Of a stretch of 64,000 nucleotides of DNA, positions 38,860 to 47,926 are shown piece by piece. Positions within the stretch are counted from its first letter, which is position 1, and every line of letters starts with the position of its first letter. The notes under the pieces are model-generated. The model did not search any database. It was not told the origin of the DNA and was given only the letters and a program-made list of their open reading frames with translations. The DNA comes from Lachnospiraceae bacterium (GTDB lineage Bacteria > Bacillota > Clostridia > Lachnospirales > Lachnospiraceae): assembly GCA_910574805.1 (NCBI GenBank), contig CAJTCV010000008.1, positions 1-64,000 of the forward strand, in the 5' to 3' direction. A program made the position numbers and the translations under genes.

Positions 38860-39894
38860 ATGAGGAAATTCGCAGTATTCAGCGGTTTTTTAGGTTCCGG
38901 AAAGACGACGACAATGATGGCGCTGGCGAAAAAGGGGACGAAGACGGCCATGATCACCAATGACCTGGGGAATAAAGGGCTGGCGGATCACAAGCTGGCC
39001 ACGCTTCGGGAGTGCAACGCGGCGGAGATCACCGGGGACTGTATCTGCTATCAGACGGAAAAACTGGTGGAAAATCTGAACCGGCTTTTTGAGGAAGAGG
39101 GGTGCGATCTGGTGGTCTCCGACATCCCGGGCTTCGGCGTGGGGGCGCTGGACCATGTGTATCACACCCTGGGGGATAAATATCCCGGTCAGTATGAGCT
39201 GGCGCCCTTTACGGTGCTTACAGAGCCCCGCACGGTGGATCTGCTGCGGGAGGGGGGCGGCGATCTGGCCTATATTCTCCATACTCAGCTGGTGGAGGCC
39301 GATCTGATCGTGCTGAACAAATGTGACTTGCTGGATGCGTCCGGGAGAGAGGCGGCTGTTCAGTATCTTAAGAAAACGTATCCTCAGGCGGAAGTGGTGA
39401 CCTTAAGCGCCGTCACCGGTGAGGGGCTGGACGCCCTTTATAAGGCGTTGACGGAGGGACAGGCCTCCATGCACCGCCCGGATATCGGTTACGGCGGGGA
39501 GGCCTTCACGGAAGTCATGGGCCGGGTCTGCGAGTACAACATCCAGTATTACGCCACGGTCTGCTGCAACGATTTTGACGGCAACGCCTATCTGCTGGAT
39601 CTGGCCCGGGAGGTGCAAAAGCGCGTGGGAGAGCTTAAGGCCCGGATTCCCCATATGAAGCTTCTGGCGTGGGAACCGGAAGGGGAGTACGGCAAGGTGG
39701 ACCTGCTGGACGTGGACCGTCCCATCGAGGTCAGCCAGACTTTCGGCCATCCCTGTACAGAGCTGGCTGCGGCGCTGAACGCCAGCGCCTTTGGCGTCGG
39801 CACAGAGCTGGACGCTGCCATTACCGCTGCTGTAGAGCAGGTGAGCAGGCAGTACCAGCTGGATCTTGTGATCTATCGGAAAGAAGTGATTTAA
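38860..39894 (+). CDS. G3E-family GTPase (CobW/HypB/UreG type)
   Basis: A 344-aa P-loop GTPase. Walker A GFLGSGKTTT (residues 9-18), the switch-like DIPGFGVGAL and the base motif NKCDLLD are clear. GDCICYQ replaces the usual CXCC metal motif of COG0523 proteins. Such proteins insert or guard metals or activate cofactor enzymes. It lies three bases before a radical SAM gene, so a maturation role for that protein or its product is inferred. Confidence 0.85.
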   Translation: MRKFAVFSGFLGSGKTTTMMALAKKGTKTAMITNDLGNKGLADHKLATLRECNAAEITGDCICYQTEKLVENLNRLFEEEGCDLVVSDIPGFGVGALDHVYHTLGDKYPGQYELAPFTVLTEPRTVDLLREGGGDLAYILHTQLVEADLIVLNKCDLLDASGREAAVQYLKKTYPQAEVVTLSAVTGEGLDALYKALTEGQASMHRPDIGYGGEAFTEVMGRVCEYNIQYYATVCCNDFDGNAYLLDLAREVQKRVGELKARIPHMKLLAWEPEGEYGKVDLLDVDRPIEVSQTFGHPCTELAAALNASAFGVGTELDAAITAAVEQVSRQYQLDLVIYRKEVI

Positions 39895-39897
39895 TTG

Positions 39898-41211
39898 ATG
39901 AAAAAAAAGATTCGGACCACCCGCTCCCTCTGTCCGGTCTGCCTGAAAAATCTGCCGGCGCAGATGACAGAGCGGGAGGATGGGCAGATCTTTCTGGAAA
40001 AAACATGTCCAGACCACGGGGACTTTTCCGTACCGGTCTGGCGGGGCAGGGTGGATTTTCGGCAGTGGGTGCAGCACGCCGGGCCGCTGGCGGAAGGGGA
40101 GGGGCTTTCCTGCCCCGGTCACTGCGGTATCTGCGGCAGCCATCAGGCCGGCACCTGCTGCGTCCTTCTGGAAGTGACCAGGAGGTGCAATCTGCGCTGC
40201 CGGTTCTGCTTTGCCAACGGCGGTACGGCGGAAGCGGATCCTTCCATGGAGGAGCTGAAGGAAGCCGTCCAGGATCTGGTCCGTCAGTGTGGTCAGCCCC
40301 TTTTGCAGCTCTCCGGCGGCGAGCCGACCCTGTGGGATGACCTGCCGGAGCTGATTCACTTTGCCAAAGAATCCGGCTGCAGTTATGTGCAGCTCAATAC
40401 CAACGGCATCCGGCTGGCGGAAGATCCTTCCTATGTCAGGAGTCTGGCGGAGGCGGGGCTTGATATTGTATTTCTCCAGTTTGACGGCACGAAGGATCCG
40501 ATCTACGAATACCTGAGAGGAAAACCGCTTCTTAAGTGCAAGACCCAGGCCATAGAGGTCTGCTCTGATCTGCGGATCGGCGTGACGCTGGTCCCCACCG
40601 TGGTGCCCGGCGTCAACGACCAGGATCTGGGCTCCCTGGTCCGGTTTGCAGAAGAGCGGGTCCCGGGGGTGCGGGGCATCCATTTCCAGCCGGTGTCTTA
40701 CTTTGGCCGGTATACGGGCATGCCCGGGGACGACGGCCGCTATACGCTGGATCAGCTCATGGATGATCTGAACAGGCAGGCCGGTATCCCGGTGGAGAGC
40801 TTTATGCCCTCCCGCTGCGATCATCCCCTGTGCGGTTTTCACGCAAATTTCCTGCTGACTCCGGAGGGGGGCCTGAAGCCCCTGACTTCCATCACCCGCT
40901 CGGCCAGAGAACGGGGCTCGGCAAAAGACAACCGGGAATACGTGGCCCGTCACTGGAAGCGTCCGGAGGCGGAACCAGAACCCGCGGGCAGTTTTTCCGA
41001 CGAGATGGATTTTGACACGTTCCTCTACCGTCTGCGCCACGGCAGTTTGACTCTGTCCGCCATGGCTTTTCAGGACGCCATGAATCTGAATGTGGAGCGG
41101 CTCATGCGGTGCAGCCTCCATGTCTACGACCGGGGGACAGTCCGGCCCTTCTGCGCCAGTTATCTGACGCCTGTGCGTAATTCTTCCGCTCTGACTTCTG
41201 GTATTTCTTGA
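39898..41211 (+). CDS. Radical SAM protein of the Tes/TrsS-like group
   Basis: A 437-aa enzyme. The N-terminal zinc-like motif has Cys12 and Cys15 (LCPVCLKNLPA) and TCPDHGDF. A second Cys cluster is SCPGHCGICGSH. The radical SAM CX3CX2C motif CNLRCRFC uses Cys97, Cys101 and Cys104, followed by LSGGEPTLWDDL. The C-terminus HVYDRGTVRPFCASYLTP is characteristic of a group that includes selenoprotein-type members and is related to tetraether synthase/MJ0619-like enzymes. The substrate is unknown. It forms a pair with the GTPase upstream. Confidence 0.8.
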   Translation: MKKKIRTTRSLCPVCLKNLPAQMTEREDGQIFLEKTCPDHGDFSVPVWRGRVDFRQWVQHAGPLAEGEGLSCPGHCGICGSHQAGTCCVLLEVTRRCNLRCRFCFANGGTAEADPSMEELKEAVQDLVRQCGQPLLQLSGGEPTLWDDLPELIHFAKESGCSYVQLNTNGIRLAEDPSYVRSLAEAGLDIVFLQFDGTKDPIYEYLRGKPLLKCKTQAIEVCSDLRIGVTLVPTVVPGVNDQDLGSLVRFAEERVPGVRGIHFQPVSYFGRYTGMPGDDGRYTLDQLMDDLNRQAGIPVESFMPSRCDHPLCGFHANFLLTPEGGLKPLTSITRSARERGSAKDNREYVARHWKRPEAEPEPAGSFSDEMDFDTFLYRLRHGSLTLSAMAFQDAMNLNVERLMRCSLHVYDRGTVRPFCASYLTPVRNSSALTSGIS

Positions 41212-41236
41212 CATGTATTTCTGAAAGGCGTATGAT
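41208..41236 (+). promoter_or_regulatory. ilvE promoter
   Basis: TTGACA (41208-41213), a 17-nt spacer and TATGAT (41231-41236). It overlaps the stop of the radical SAM gene. No T-box specifier structure fits in the short leader. Confidence 0.8.
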
Positions 41237-41301
41237 TGGAAAAGACAAAAGTCGTGAGTCATCGCAGACATCAGATACAATACACAGGAAAGGAAGCAAG
41301 C

Positions 41302-42330
41302 ATGATGGAGAAGAAGAATATTGACTGGGGCAATCTGGGATTCAGCTATATGCCTACGGACAAACGGTATGTGGCGAATTATAAGAACGGGGCATGGGAT
41401 GAGGGGACTCTGAGCGACGATCCCATGATTACCATGAGCGAGTGCGCCTGCGTGCTGCAGTATGCGCAGACCTGCTTTGAGGGGATCAAGGCTTATACTA
41501 CGGAAGACGGGAGGATCGTGACCTTCCGCCCGGACCTGAATGCAAAGCGTATGGCGGATTCTGCCAGAAGGCTTCAGATGCCGGTATTTCCGGAGGAGCG
41601 TTTTATCGAGGCTGTGGTGGAGACCGTGAAGGCCAACGCTGCATATGTGCCCCCTTATGGAAGCGGAGCAACTCTGTATATTCGTCCGTTTATGTTCGGC
41701 ATTGATTCCATCATCGGAGTAAAGCCGGCGACGGAGTATCAGTTTCGGGTGTTTACCACGCCGGTAGGACCGTATTTTAAAGGCGGTGCGAAGCCGATCA
41801 CGATCCGGGTGTCGGATGTGGACCGTGCGGCGCCTCATGGGACCGGAGATATCAAGGCCGGGCTTAATTATGCCATGAGCCTTTACAATATTGTAGACGC
41901 CCATAACCAGGGATTTGATGAGAATCTGTATCTGGATCCGGGAACCAGGACCTATGTGGAAGAGACCGGCGGAGCCAATTTCATGTTTATTACGAAAGAC
42001 GGGAAATTCGTGACGCCCAAGTCGAACAGTATCCTTCCTTCGGTCACCCGCCGTTCGCTGATGGTGGTGGCAAAGGATTACCTGGGCATGGAAGTGGAAG
42101 AGCGTCCGGTGAGAAAGGACGAGCTGAAGGATTTTGCCGAGTGCGGTCTGTGCGGAACGGCAGCAGTCATCTCTCCGGTTGGCAGGATTGTGGATCATGG
42201 AGAAGAGATCTGCCTGCCCAGCGGTATGGAGGATATGGGTCCGGTGACGAAGAAGCTCTACGATACTCTGACGGGTATCCAGATGGGCCGTATTCAGGCG
42301 CCGGAAGGCTGGATCAAAGAGATAATGTAA
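41302..42330 (+). CDS. ilvE: Branched-chain amino acid aminotransferase
   Basis: A 342-aa fold-type IV PLP aminotransferase catalysing the last step of Val/Leu/Ile synthesis. The start MMEKKNIDWGNLGFSYMPTD, QTCFEGIKAY and the PLP lysine at about Lys185 (GDIKAGLNYA) identify the BCAT type. EETGGANFMFI and the phosphate-binding LCGTAAVISPVG complete it. The ATG at 41302 follows AGGAAAGG; upstream in-frame residues from 41236 are leader. Followed by a strong terminator. Confidence 0.94.
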   Translation: MMEKKNIDWGNLGFSYMPTDKRYVANYKNGAWDEGTLSDDPMITMSECACVLQYAQTCFEGIKAYTTEDGRIVTFRPDLNAKRMADSARRLQMPVFPEERFIEAVVETVKANAAYVPPYGSGATLYIRPFMFGIDSIIGVKPATEYQFRVFTTPVGPYFKGGAKPITIRVSDVDRAAPHGTGDIKAGLNYAMSLYNIVDAHNQGFDENLYLDPGTRTYVEETGGANFMFITKDGKFVTPKSNSILPSVTRRSLMVVAKDYLGMEVEERPVRKDELKDFAECGLCGTAAVISPVGRIVDHGEEICLPSGMEDMGPVTKKLYDTLTGIQMGRIQAPEGWIKEIM

Positions 42331-42349
42331 ATACAGACAGGGAACTGCG

Positions 42350-42392
42350 GGCCCCGGGACATGGATCAGTGTCCCGGGGCCTGGTCTTTTTT
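42350..42392 (+). terminator. Terminator of ilvE
   Basis: GGCCCCGGGACA (42350-42361) pairs perfectly with TGTCCCGGGGCC (42370-42381), followed by TGGTCTTTTTT. Confidence 0.95.
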
Positions 42393-42411
42393 CATAATAA
42401 CAGCAATCCCC

Positions 42412-42469
42412 TTGACAATCCGTCATCCATATGTTATAACAGAAAAGACAGGACACCCCGGTGGGGTGT
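42412..42469 (+). promoter_or_regulatory. Copper operon promoter with CsoR operator
   Basis: TTGACA (42412-42417), a 17-nt spacer and TATAAC (42435-42440) are followed by ACACCCC-GGT-GGGGTGT (42453-42469). G-tract palindromes of this type are CsoR sites, and a csoR gene ends the operon. Placement just after the -10 fits copper-relieved repression. Confidence 0.8.
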
Positions 42470-42497
42470 TAACGGGATGGAAAGGAGTCTGTGTAGG

Positions 42498-45059
42498 ATG
42501 AAGCAGAGATTTGATGTGACCGGTATGAGCTGCAGCGCCTGCAGTGCCCATGTGGAGAAGGCGGTCAGCAGGGTGCCGGGAATCGATACGGTTCAGGTGA
42601 ACCTTCTGCAGAATTCCATGACGGTGGAATATGCGGACGGAGCAGTGGACGAGAAGACTATTATAGATGCGGTGACGGAAGCCGGGTACGGTGCTTCCGT
42701 GAAGGGGCAGGAGGTCAAAAAAGCGGCCAATGAGGTGCAGAAGAAGGCATCGGACGATACGCGGGCCATGAAGCACCGGCTTTTGTGGTCCATTGTGTTT
42801 CTTGTGGTGCTGATGTATGTGTCCATGGGGCATATGCTGGGCTTTCCGCTGCCCGGGATTCTGACGGGCCATGAGAATGTGATGATCTTCGCGCTGACCC
42901 AGTTTATCCTGACGCTTCCGGTTATGTATCTGAACCGGAAATATTTTGAAAACGGATTTAAGACGCTGCTGCACGGGGCGCCCAATATGGATACGCTGGT
43001 AGCCATGGGATCCACAGCGGCGGCGGCGTACAGTGTCAGCCAGCTGTTTGTCATGGGGTATGCCATGGGGCGGGGAGATCTCATGCGCGCCCATGACTGC
43101 GCCATGAACCTGTATTTTGAAGCGGCGGCCATGATCCTGGCGCTGGTGACCATCGGAAAATATATGGAGACCCGGTCGAAGAGCCGGACGTCGGACGCCA
43201 TTACCAAACTGATGGATCTGGCGCCCAAAACGGCGCTGGTGCTCCGGGACGGACGGGAGCTGGAGATCCCGTCGGAGGAGGTCCGCGTGGGCGAGATCGT
43301 CATTGTAAAGCCGGGGCAGAGCATCCCGGTGGACGGTATCCTGCTGGAAGGGACCGGCACGGTAGACGAATCAGCCATCACCGGCGAGAGCATCCCGGTG
43401 GAGAAGAAGGCAGGCGACCGTCTGACGGGGGCGACTGTGAACCGGGCGGGATATTTTCAGATGAAGGCCGACCGGATCGGAGAGGACACGACGCTGTCTC
43501 AGATCATCCGTCTGGTGGAGGAAGCGGGAGGCTCCAAAGCGCCCATTGCGAAGCTGGCGGACAAAGTCAGCGGGATCTTTGTGCCGGTGGTGCTCACCAT
43601 TGCGGTGCTTACCATTGCCGTATGGCTGCTGCTGGGGCAGAGCTTCAGCTTTGCGCTGGCATCCGGCATTGCAGTACTGGTGATCTCCTGTCCCTGCGCA
43701 CTGGGGCTTGCCACGCCCACAGCCATCATGGTGGGGACCGGAAGAGGTGCGGAGCAGGGGATCCTGATCAAGTCCGGAGAGAGCCTGGAGACGGCGCATC
43801 TGATCGATACGATTGTCCTTGACAAGACCGGGACGATCACAGAGGGGCATCCGGCCGTCACGGATCTTCTGACCGTCCCGGGAACCGGGGAGAAGGAGCT
43901 TCTGATGATGGCAGCCTCTCTGGAGCAGGCGTCAGAGCATCCTCTGGCGGAAGCAATTGTGGAATGCGCAAAGGGCCGTTCTGTAACGCTGGATAAAGCC
44001 GTGGATTTTGAAGCCGTTGCCGGTCAGGGAGTCCTTGGAAAGGTCCGCGGACAGACGGTTCTTGCAGGAAACAAAAGGATGATGGATGCCCGTCAGATCC
44101 GCACAGAGGGTCTGGAGACGCGTGCAGAGGCATTTGCAGAGGAAGGGAAGACTTCTCTGTATATTGCGGCGGAAGGGAAGCTTCTGGGCCTTGTGGCGGT
44201 GGCGGATCCGGTGAAGAAGACCAGCCGGGAAGCCATTCAGGAGCTGGAGAAGATGGGGCTTTCCGTGGTCATGCTCACAGGCGATCATGAGAAGACAGCC
44301 AGAGCCATTCAGAAGCAGCTTCATATCACCCGGGTGGTGGCGGAGGTGCTGCCACAGGATAAGGAGCGGGAGGTAAGACGGCTCCAGGAGGAAGGGCATA
44401 AAGTCGCCATGGTGGGAGACGGCATCAACGATGCACCGGCTCTTGCCAGAGCTGATGTGGGGATCGCCATCGGAGCAGGGACGGATGTGGCGATTGAATC
44501 TGCGGATATCGTTCTCATGAAGAGCGATCTTCTGGATGCAGCGGCGGCGGTCCAGCTGAGCCGCGCGGTGATCCGCAACATCAAGGAGAACCTGTTCTGG
44601 GCATTTTTCTACAATGCTCTGGGGATTCCGCTGGCGGCGGGCCTCTTCTATCCGTTCCTTGGGTGGCAGCTGAATCCCATGTTCGGCAGTGCGGCCATGA
44701 GCTTCAGTTCTGTGTTCGTGGTGTCCAACGCCCTGCGGCTGAAGGGATTCCGGCCCACATTTTATAAGAAGAGATCTGCCGGGGCAGAGCTTCCTGCTCC
44801 GGCAGAGGCGGCCGGGGAAAGGCTGCAGAATTTAAAAAAGGAGGACAATACAATGAAGAAAACCATGAAAATCGAAGGAATGATGTGCGGGCACTGCACC
44901 GGCAGGGTCGACAAGGCGTTAAATGCCCTGGAGGGCGTGGAGGCGACCGTGAGCCTGGAGGACAAAGCGGCCTATGTGACACTGACAGGAGAGGTCAGTG
45001 ATGAGCTTTTGAAAAAGACCGTTGAGGATGAGGGCTACCAGGTCCTGGAGATCGTGTAG
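42498..45059 (+). CDS. copA: Copper-translocating P-type ATPase with C-terminal CopZ-like domain
   Basis: An 853-aa P1B ATPase that exports Cu+. The N-terminal metal-binding domain has Cys12/Cys15 (GMSCSACSAHV). Further landmarks are actuator TGES, ion site Cys398-Pro-Cys400 (SCPCALGLATP), phosphorylation Asp442 (DKTGTIT) and hinge GDGINDAPALA. After the last helix a second metal-binding domain (Cys797/Cys800, GMMCGHCTGRV) is fused in frame, which is unusual because it is normally the separate chaperone CopZ. The start at 42498 follows AAAGGAG; the open frame upstream of it is not coding. Confidence 0.93.
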   Translation: MKQRFDVTGMSCSACSAHVEKAVSRVPGIDTVQVNLLQNSMTVEYADGAVDEKTIIDAVTEAGYGASVKGQEVKKAANEVQKKASDDTRAMKHRLLWSIVFLVVLMYVSMGHMLGFPLPGILTGHENVMIFALTQFILTLPVMYLNRKYFENGFKTLLHGAPNMDTLVAMGSTAAAAYSVSQLFVMGYAMGRGDLMRAHDCAMNLYFEAAAMILALVTIGKYMETRSKSRTSDAITKLMDLAPKTALVLRDGRELEIPSEEVRVGEIVIVKPGQSIPVDGILLEGTGTVDESAITGESIPVEKKAGDRLTGATVNRAGYFQMKADRIGEDTTLSQIIRLVEEAGGSKAPIAKLADKVSGIFVPVVLTIAVLTIAVWLLLGQSFSFALASGIAVLVISCPCALGLATPTAIMVGTGRGAEQGILIKSGESLETAHLIDTIVLDKTGTITEGHPAVTDLLTVPGTGEKELLMMAASLEQASEHPLAEAIVECAKGRSVTLDKAVDFEAVAGQGVLGKVRGQTVLAGNKRMMDARQIRTEGLETRAEAFAEEGKTSLYIAAEGKLLGLVAVADPVKKTSREAIQELEKMGLSVVMLTGDHEKTARAIQKQLHITRVVAEVLPQDKEREVRRLQEEGHKVAMVGDGINDAPALARADVGIAIGAGTDVAIESADIVLMKSDLLDAAAAVQLSRAVIRNIKENLFWAFFYNALGIPLAAGLFYPFLGWQLNPMFGSAAMSFSSVFVVSNALRLKGFRPTFYKKRSAGAELPAPAEAAGERLQNLKKEDNTMKKTMKIEGMMCGHCTGRVDKALNALEGVEATVSLEDKAAYVTLTGEVSDELLKKTVEDEGYQVLEIV
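44853..45059 (+). CDS. copZ: Internal in-frame start giving a free CopZ-like chaperone (68 aa)
   Basis: Within copA the sequence AAAAAAGGAGGACAATACA precedes ATG 44853, an ideal ribosome site and spacing, in frame with the ATPase. The resulting 68 residues (MKKTMKIEGMMCGHCTGRVD onward) are a complete heavy-metal-associated domain of CopZ size. The simplest view is an ancestral copA-copZ gene pair whose stop codon was lost, leaving both the fusion and a free chaperone. Use of the internal start is inferred from sequence only. Confidence 0.6.
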   Translation: MKKTMKIEGMMCGHCTGRVDKALNALEGVEATVSLEDKAAYVTLTGEVSDELLKKTVEDEGYQVLEIV

Positions 45060-45068
45060 GAAGACGCG

Positions 45069-45332
45069 ATGCAGGCAGATAAGAAGAAGATCGAACGGCT
45101 GCTGAAGACAGCCAGGGGCCAGATCGACGGGATCCTGCGCATGGTGGAAGAGGACCGGTACTGCATGGATATTTCCGCCCAGGTCATGGCAACGGATGCC
45201 ATCATCCGTAAGGTGAACAATGAGATCATCCGGGCGCACATGAAAGGCTGTGTCAAATCGGCCATTCTGGAGGGCAGCGGCGATGAGAAGATCGATGAAC
45301 TGATGACCGTCGTGGATAAGCTGACCAGATGA
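45069..45332 (+). CDS. csoR: CsoR-family copper-sensing repressor
   Basis: An 87-aa DUF156 protein. The copper-binding set Cys32, His57 and Cys61 (RYCMDIS and AHMKGCV) matches the C-H-C triad of CsoR. RLLKTARGQIDGILRMVEED is the conserved helix. It lies nine bases after copA and would repress the operon through the palindrome at 42453-42469 until Cu+ binds. Confidence 0.9.
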   Translation: MQADKKKIERLLKTARGQIDGILRMVEEDRYCMDISAQVMATDAIIRKVNNEIIRAHMKGCVKSAILEGSGDEKIDELMTVVDKLTR

Positions 45333-45358
45333 GAGCGGCAGGATGCTGAAATCCGCCG

Positions 45359-45436
45359 TTGACAAAAACTCCTGTATGTTATAGAATTGTATTGAAAATG
45401 TAACAATTCTGTAATATTTACAGGAGTTTATTTTCG
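45359..45436 (+). terminator. csoR terminator hairpin overlapping a promoter-like sequence
   Basis: AAACTCCTGTA (45366-45376) pairs with TACAGGAGTTT (45419-45429), with a nested AGAATTGT/ACAATTCT stem and a T-rich tail. The same stretch contains TTGACA (45359-45364), 17 nt and TAGAAT (45382-45387), so it could start the wall-hydrolase transcript as well. Confidence 0.65.
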
Positions 45437-45507
45437 CGGACAATAAGTCAGGCGGATGCGAAGCATCCATTGGACGAATGCCGCGAGCGTCAGGCGCCCC
45501 GCAGTTC

Positions 45508-45560
45508 TGCTGCGCTGCAGGTTTAATGGTTCGTCAGCCTGCTGCGGGGTGTTTGACTTT
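45508..45560 (+). repeat. Leader hairpin before the NlpC/P60 gene
   Basis: CCCCGCAG and CTGCGGGG form an 8-bp GC stem in the leader, followed by TGTTTGACTTTTG. It may be an attenuator or a terminator; there is no leader peptide and no match to a known riboswitch. Confidence 0.35.
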
Positions 45561-45582
45561 TGTTCAGAACAGGAGGCAGATC

Positions 45583-46635
45583 ATGATCAGATACAGTGAC
45601 AGGATAATGATAAGAAATATCAGCGCTTTTGTGATGGGGGCGGTGATCCTTGGGGGCATGCCCATGGGGGTCCGGGCTTCGGCATCCCTGGGGACAAGCG
45701 CCGAGATTGGGATCTCGGCGGATCTGGACGCGGCGGAGAGCACAGGAGTTCTGGAGGATGCCATGAATGATGTGGTGCTGGATGCGTTTCATCTGGACGG
45801 ATACAGTGAGCTTGGAATCGTGAACGTTTCGGAGGGTAAGGTAAATATCCGGGAGTCTGCGTCCATGGACGGTAAGATCGTAGGCAAGATCGGTAAAGAC
45901 GCCGGATGTGATATTCTGGGCGAGGAAGGCGAATGGCTCCATGTAAGGTCCGGTAAAGTGGAGGGATATATCAAATCTGACTATGTTCTGACCGGGAGCA
46001 GTGCGCTGGAGCAGGCGGCGACTCTTCTGAAACCGATTGCAGATGTAAATACAGAGGGATTGAAGGTACGCACGGAGCCCAATACAGAATGTGAGGTTCT
46101 GGACATTGTGGGATCCGGTCAGCGCTTCGACGTGCTGGAAGAGCTGGACGAGTGGGTGAAGATCAGTCTGGACGGCGAGGAAGGCTATCTCTTTAAGGAA
46201 TATGTGGATGTGGGAGCAAAGCTGGATGAGGCGCTGACAATCTCGGAAGTCCGTTACGGGGCCGGTGTGTCTGATGTGCGGATCGCTCTGTGCGAGTATG
46301 CGAAGCAGTTTGTGGGCAACTCGTATGTATGGGGTGGGACAAGCCTGACCAACGGCGCAGACTGCTCCGGATTCGTGCTGTCTGTCTTCAAGAAGTACGG
46401 CGTGAACCTGGCACATTCCTCCCGGGTTCAGGCGAACTGCGGGAGCGCGGTGAGCTTCTCCGAGCTGAAGCCCGGAGATCTGGTATTCTACGGGAACGGC
46501 TCCGGTATCAACCATGTGGCGATCTATATCGGCGGTGGACAGGTGGTCCATGCCAGCAGTCCCCGGGTGGGCATCACAGTCTCCAGCATGTATTACCGCA
46601 CGCCGGTGAGAGCCAGGAGGATTCTGCAGGATTAG
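45583..46635 (+). CDS. Secreted SH3-domain NlpC/P60 peptidoglycan hydrolase
   Basis: A 350-aa exported endopeptidase that cleaves wall peptides. The signal peptide is MIRYSDRIMIRNISAFVMGA onward, with cleavage near VRASA. Two bacterial SH3 domains follow (VNVSEGKVNIRESASMDGKI and NTEGLKVRTEPNTECEVLD). The NlpC/P60 domain has catalytic Cys261 (GADCSGFV) and His311 (INHVAIYIG). The ATG at 45583 follows AGGAGG. Likely a role in cell separation or wall turnover. Confidence 0.93.
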   Translation: MIRYSDRIMIRNISAFVMGAVILGGMPMGVRASASLGTSAEIGISADLDAAESTGVLEDAMNDVVLDAFHLDGYSELGIVNVSEGKVNIRESASMDGKIVGKIGKDAGCDILGEEGEWLHVRSGKVEGYIKSDYVLTGSSALEQAATLLKPIADVNTEGLKVRTEPNTECEVLDIVGSGQRFDVLEELDEWVKISLDGEEGYLFKEYVDVGAKLDEALTISEVRYGAGVSDVRIALCEYAKQFVGNSYVWGGTSLTNGADCSGFVLSVFKKYGVNLAHSSRVQANCGSAVSFSELKPGDLVFYGNGSGINHVAIYIGGGQVVHASSPRVGITVSSMYYRTPVRARRILQD

Positions 46636-46671
46636 ACGGACAGGCCGGCAGCGCGGGAATACAGGAAGCAG

Positions 46672-46735
46672 CGGGCAGGGACCGCGGGTGCAAAATGGAT
46701 GCAGGAGTCCGTTTTGTGCGTACGATCCCTGCCCG
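46672..46735 (+). terminator. Large hairpin after the NlpC/P60 gene
   Basis: CGGGCAGGGA (46672-46681) pairs with TCCCTGCCCG (46726-46735) around an inner stem of GCAAAATGGA and TCCGTTTTGT. The T-tract is weak. A second GC hairpin follows (about 46741-46772). The rest of 46636-46945 holds only a possible promoter (TTGAAT, 17 nt, TATCTT near 46793-46821). Confidence 0.5.
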
Positions 46736-46945
46736 TTATCTGTGCCTGTCCGTGCAGTGCGGACAGCCGGCACGAAGAGAGATTTTCATATTGAATTTTC
46801 CCTGAGAATGTGATATCTTATAAGACATGTCAGAGGGACTTGAGAAGACTGCAAAGGTGCTGTGGTGACACTTTAATAGATTAGAGTTAAAAAGTGACGC
46901 GCGGGAATACCGGAGAGGATACGAAGAGAAGTACGGGAGGGGAAT

Positions 46946-47926
46946 ATGAGCCAGCCGGAAGTAGTATTGGAGATCAGAGATCTGTGTGTGGAATTTCAGA
47001 CGGCCGAAGGCATTGTACGTGCGGTGGATCATCTGAATTATACTTTACATAAAGGGGAAAAGCTGGGGATCGTAGGGGAGAGCGGGAGCGGAAAGAGCGT
47101 CTCGTCTCTTGGGATGCTGCAGTTGATTCCCAATCCTCCGGGAAAGATCACGGGCGGAGAGATCCTGTATAAAGGCCGGGATCTGATAAAGCTGTCCGAG
47201 CGCGAGATGCAGAAGATCCGGGGAAATGAGATTTCCATGATTTTCCAGGAGCCCATGACGTCCCTGAACCCCATCCTCCAGTGCGGAAAGCAGATCGCGG
47301 AATCCCTGATGCTTCACTGGGGAATGAAGAAAAAGGAGGCCATGGAAGAGGCCATACATATGATGCAGGCTGTGGGAATCGCGGATTCCGAGGTGCGGGC
47401 GCGGGAGTATCCCCATCAGATGTCCGGGGGGATGCGCCAGCGGGTGATGATCGCCATGGCGCTGGCCTGCCAGCCCAGGATCCTGATTGCGGATGAGCCC
47501 ACGACGGCGCTGGATGTGACGATTCAGGCGCAGATTCTGGATCTGATCCGGAAAATGAATGAGAAAACAGGGACTTCCGTCATCTTCATCACGCATGATC
47601 TGGGGGTGGTGAGCGAGCTGTGCGATACGGTTATCGTCATGTATACGGGCCATATCGTGGAACAGGCGCCTGCAGAGGAGCTTTTTGGAGAGCCGAAGCA
47701 TCCCTATACCCAGGGACTTCTGGATGCGGTTCCAAAGATCACCAGAGAGCGGGATCCTCTGAAGACCATAGAAGGAATGGTACCCAATCCTACGGAACGG
47801 ATTGAGGGATGCAGTTTTTCGCCCCGCTGTCCGTATGCATCGGACCGGTGCAGGAAGGAGGCTCCGCCCATGAAGCAGATATCGGATACGCGGCAGGTGC
47901 GGTGCTGGCGGTATGAGAACACATGA
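46946..47926 (+). CDS. oppD: Oligopeptide/dipeptide ABC transporter ATP-binding protein (OppD/DppD type)
   Basis: A 326-aa ABC ATPase. Walker [10 protein letters not shown]-loop [10 protein letters not shown], signature MSGGMRQRV, Walker [13 protein letters not shown] and the switch THDLG are complete. The C-terminal oligopeptide-transporter tail has [14 protein letters not shown]. Normally oppB, oppC, oppF and a binding protein accompany it; none follows in this window, so it is an orphan or works with subunits encoded elsewhere. Confidence 0.92.
   Translation: MSQPEVVLEIRDLCVEFQTAEGIVRAVDHLNYTLHKGEKLGIVGESGSGKSVSSLGMLQLIPNPPGKITGGEILYKGRDLIKLSEREMQKIRGNEISMIFQEPMTSLNPILQCGKQIAESLMLHWGMKKKEAMEEAIHMMQAVGIADSEVRAREYPHQMSGGMRQRVMIAMALACQPRILIADEPTTALDVTIQAQILDLIRKMNEKTGTSVIFITHDLGVVSELCDTVIVMYTGHIVEQAPAEELFGEPKHPYTQGLLDAVPKITRERDPLKTIEGMVPNPTERIEGCSFSPRCPYASDRCRKEAPPMKQISDTRQVRCWRYENT

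Noticed and set aside
41214-41301. Possible T-box or attenuator before ilvE
   Set aside because: The leader is under 70 nt and lacks the conserved T-box sequence and specifier stem.
39403-42456. Very long open frame (1017 codons) on the minus strand
   Set aside because: It lies opposite three clearly real genes (G3E GTPase, radical SAM, ilvE), has a residue composition rich in His/Arg/Pro typical of antisense frames, and shows no motif or ribosome site. It results from GC-skewed codon use.
42141-42497. Upstream extension of copA into the ilvE gene
   Set aside because: It would cross the ilvE terminator, promoter and CsoR operator. The start at 42498 has the ribosome site and matches the family.
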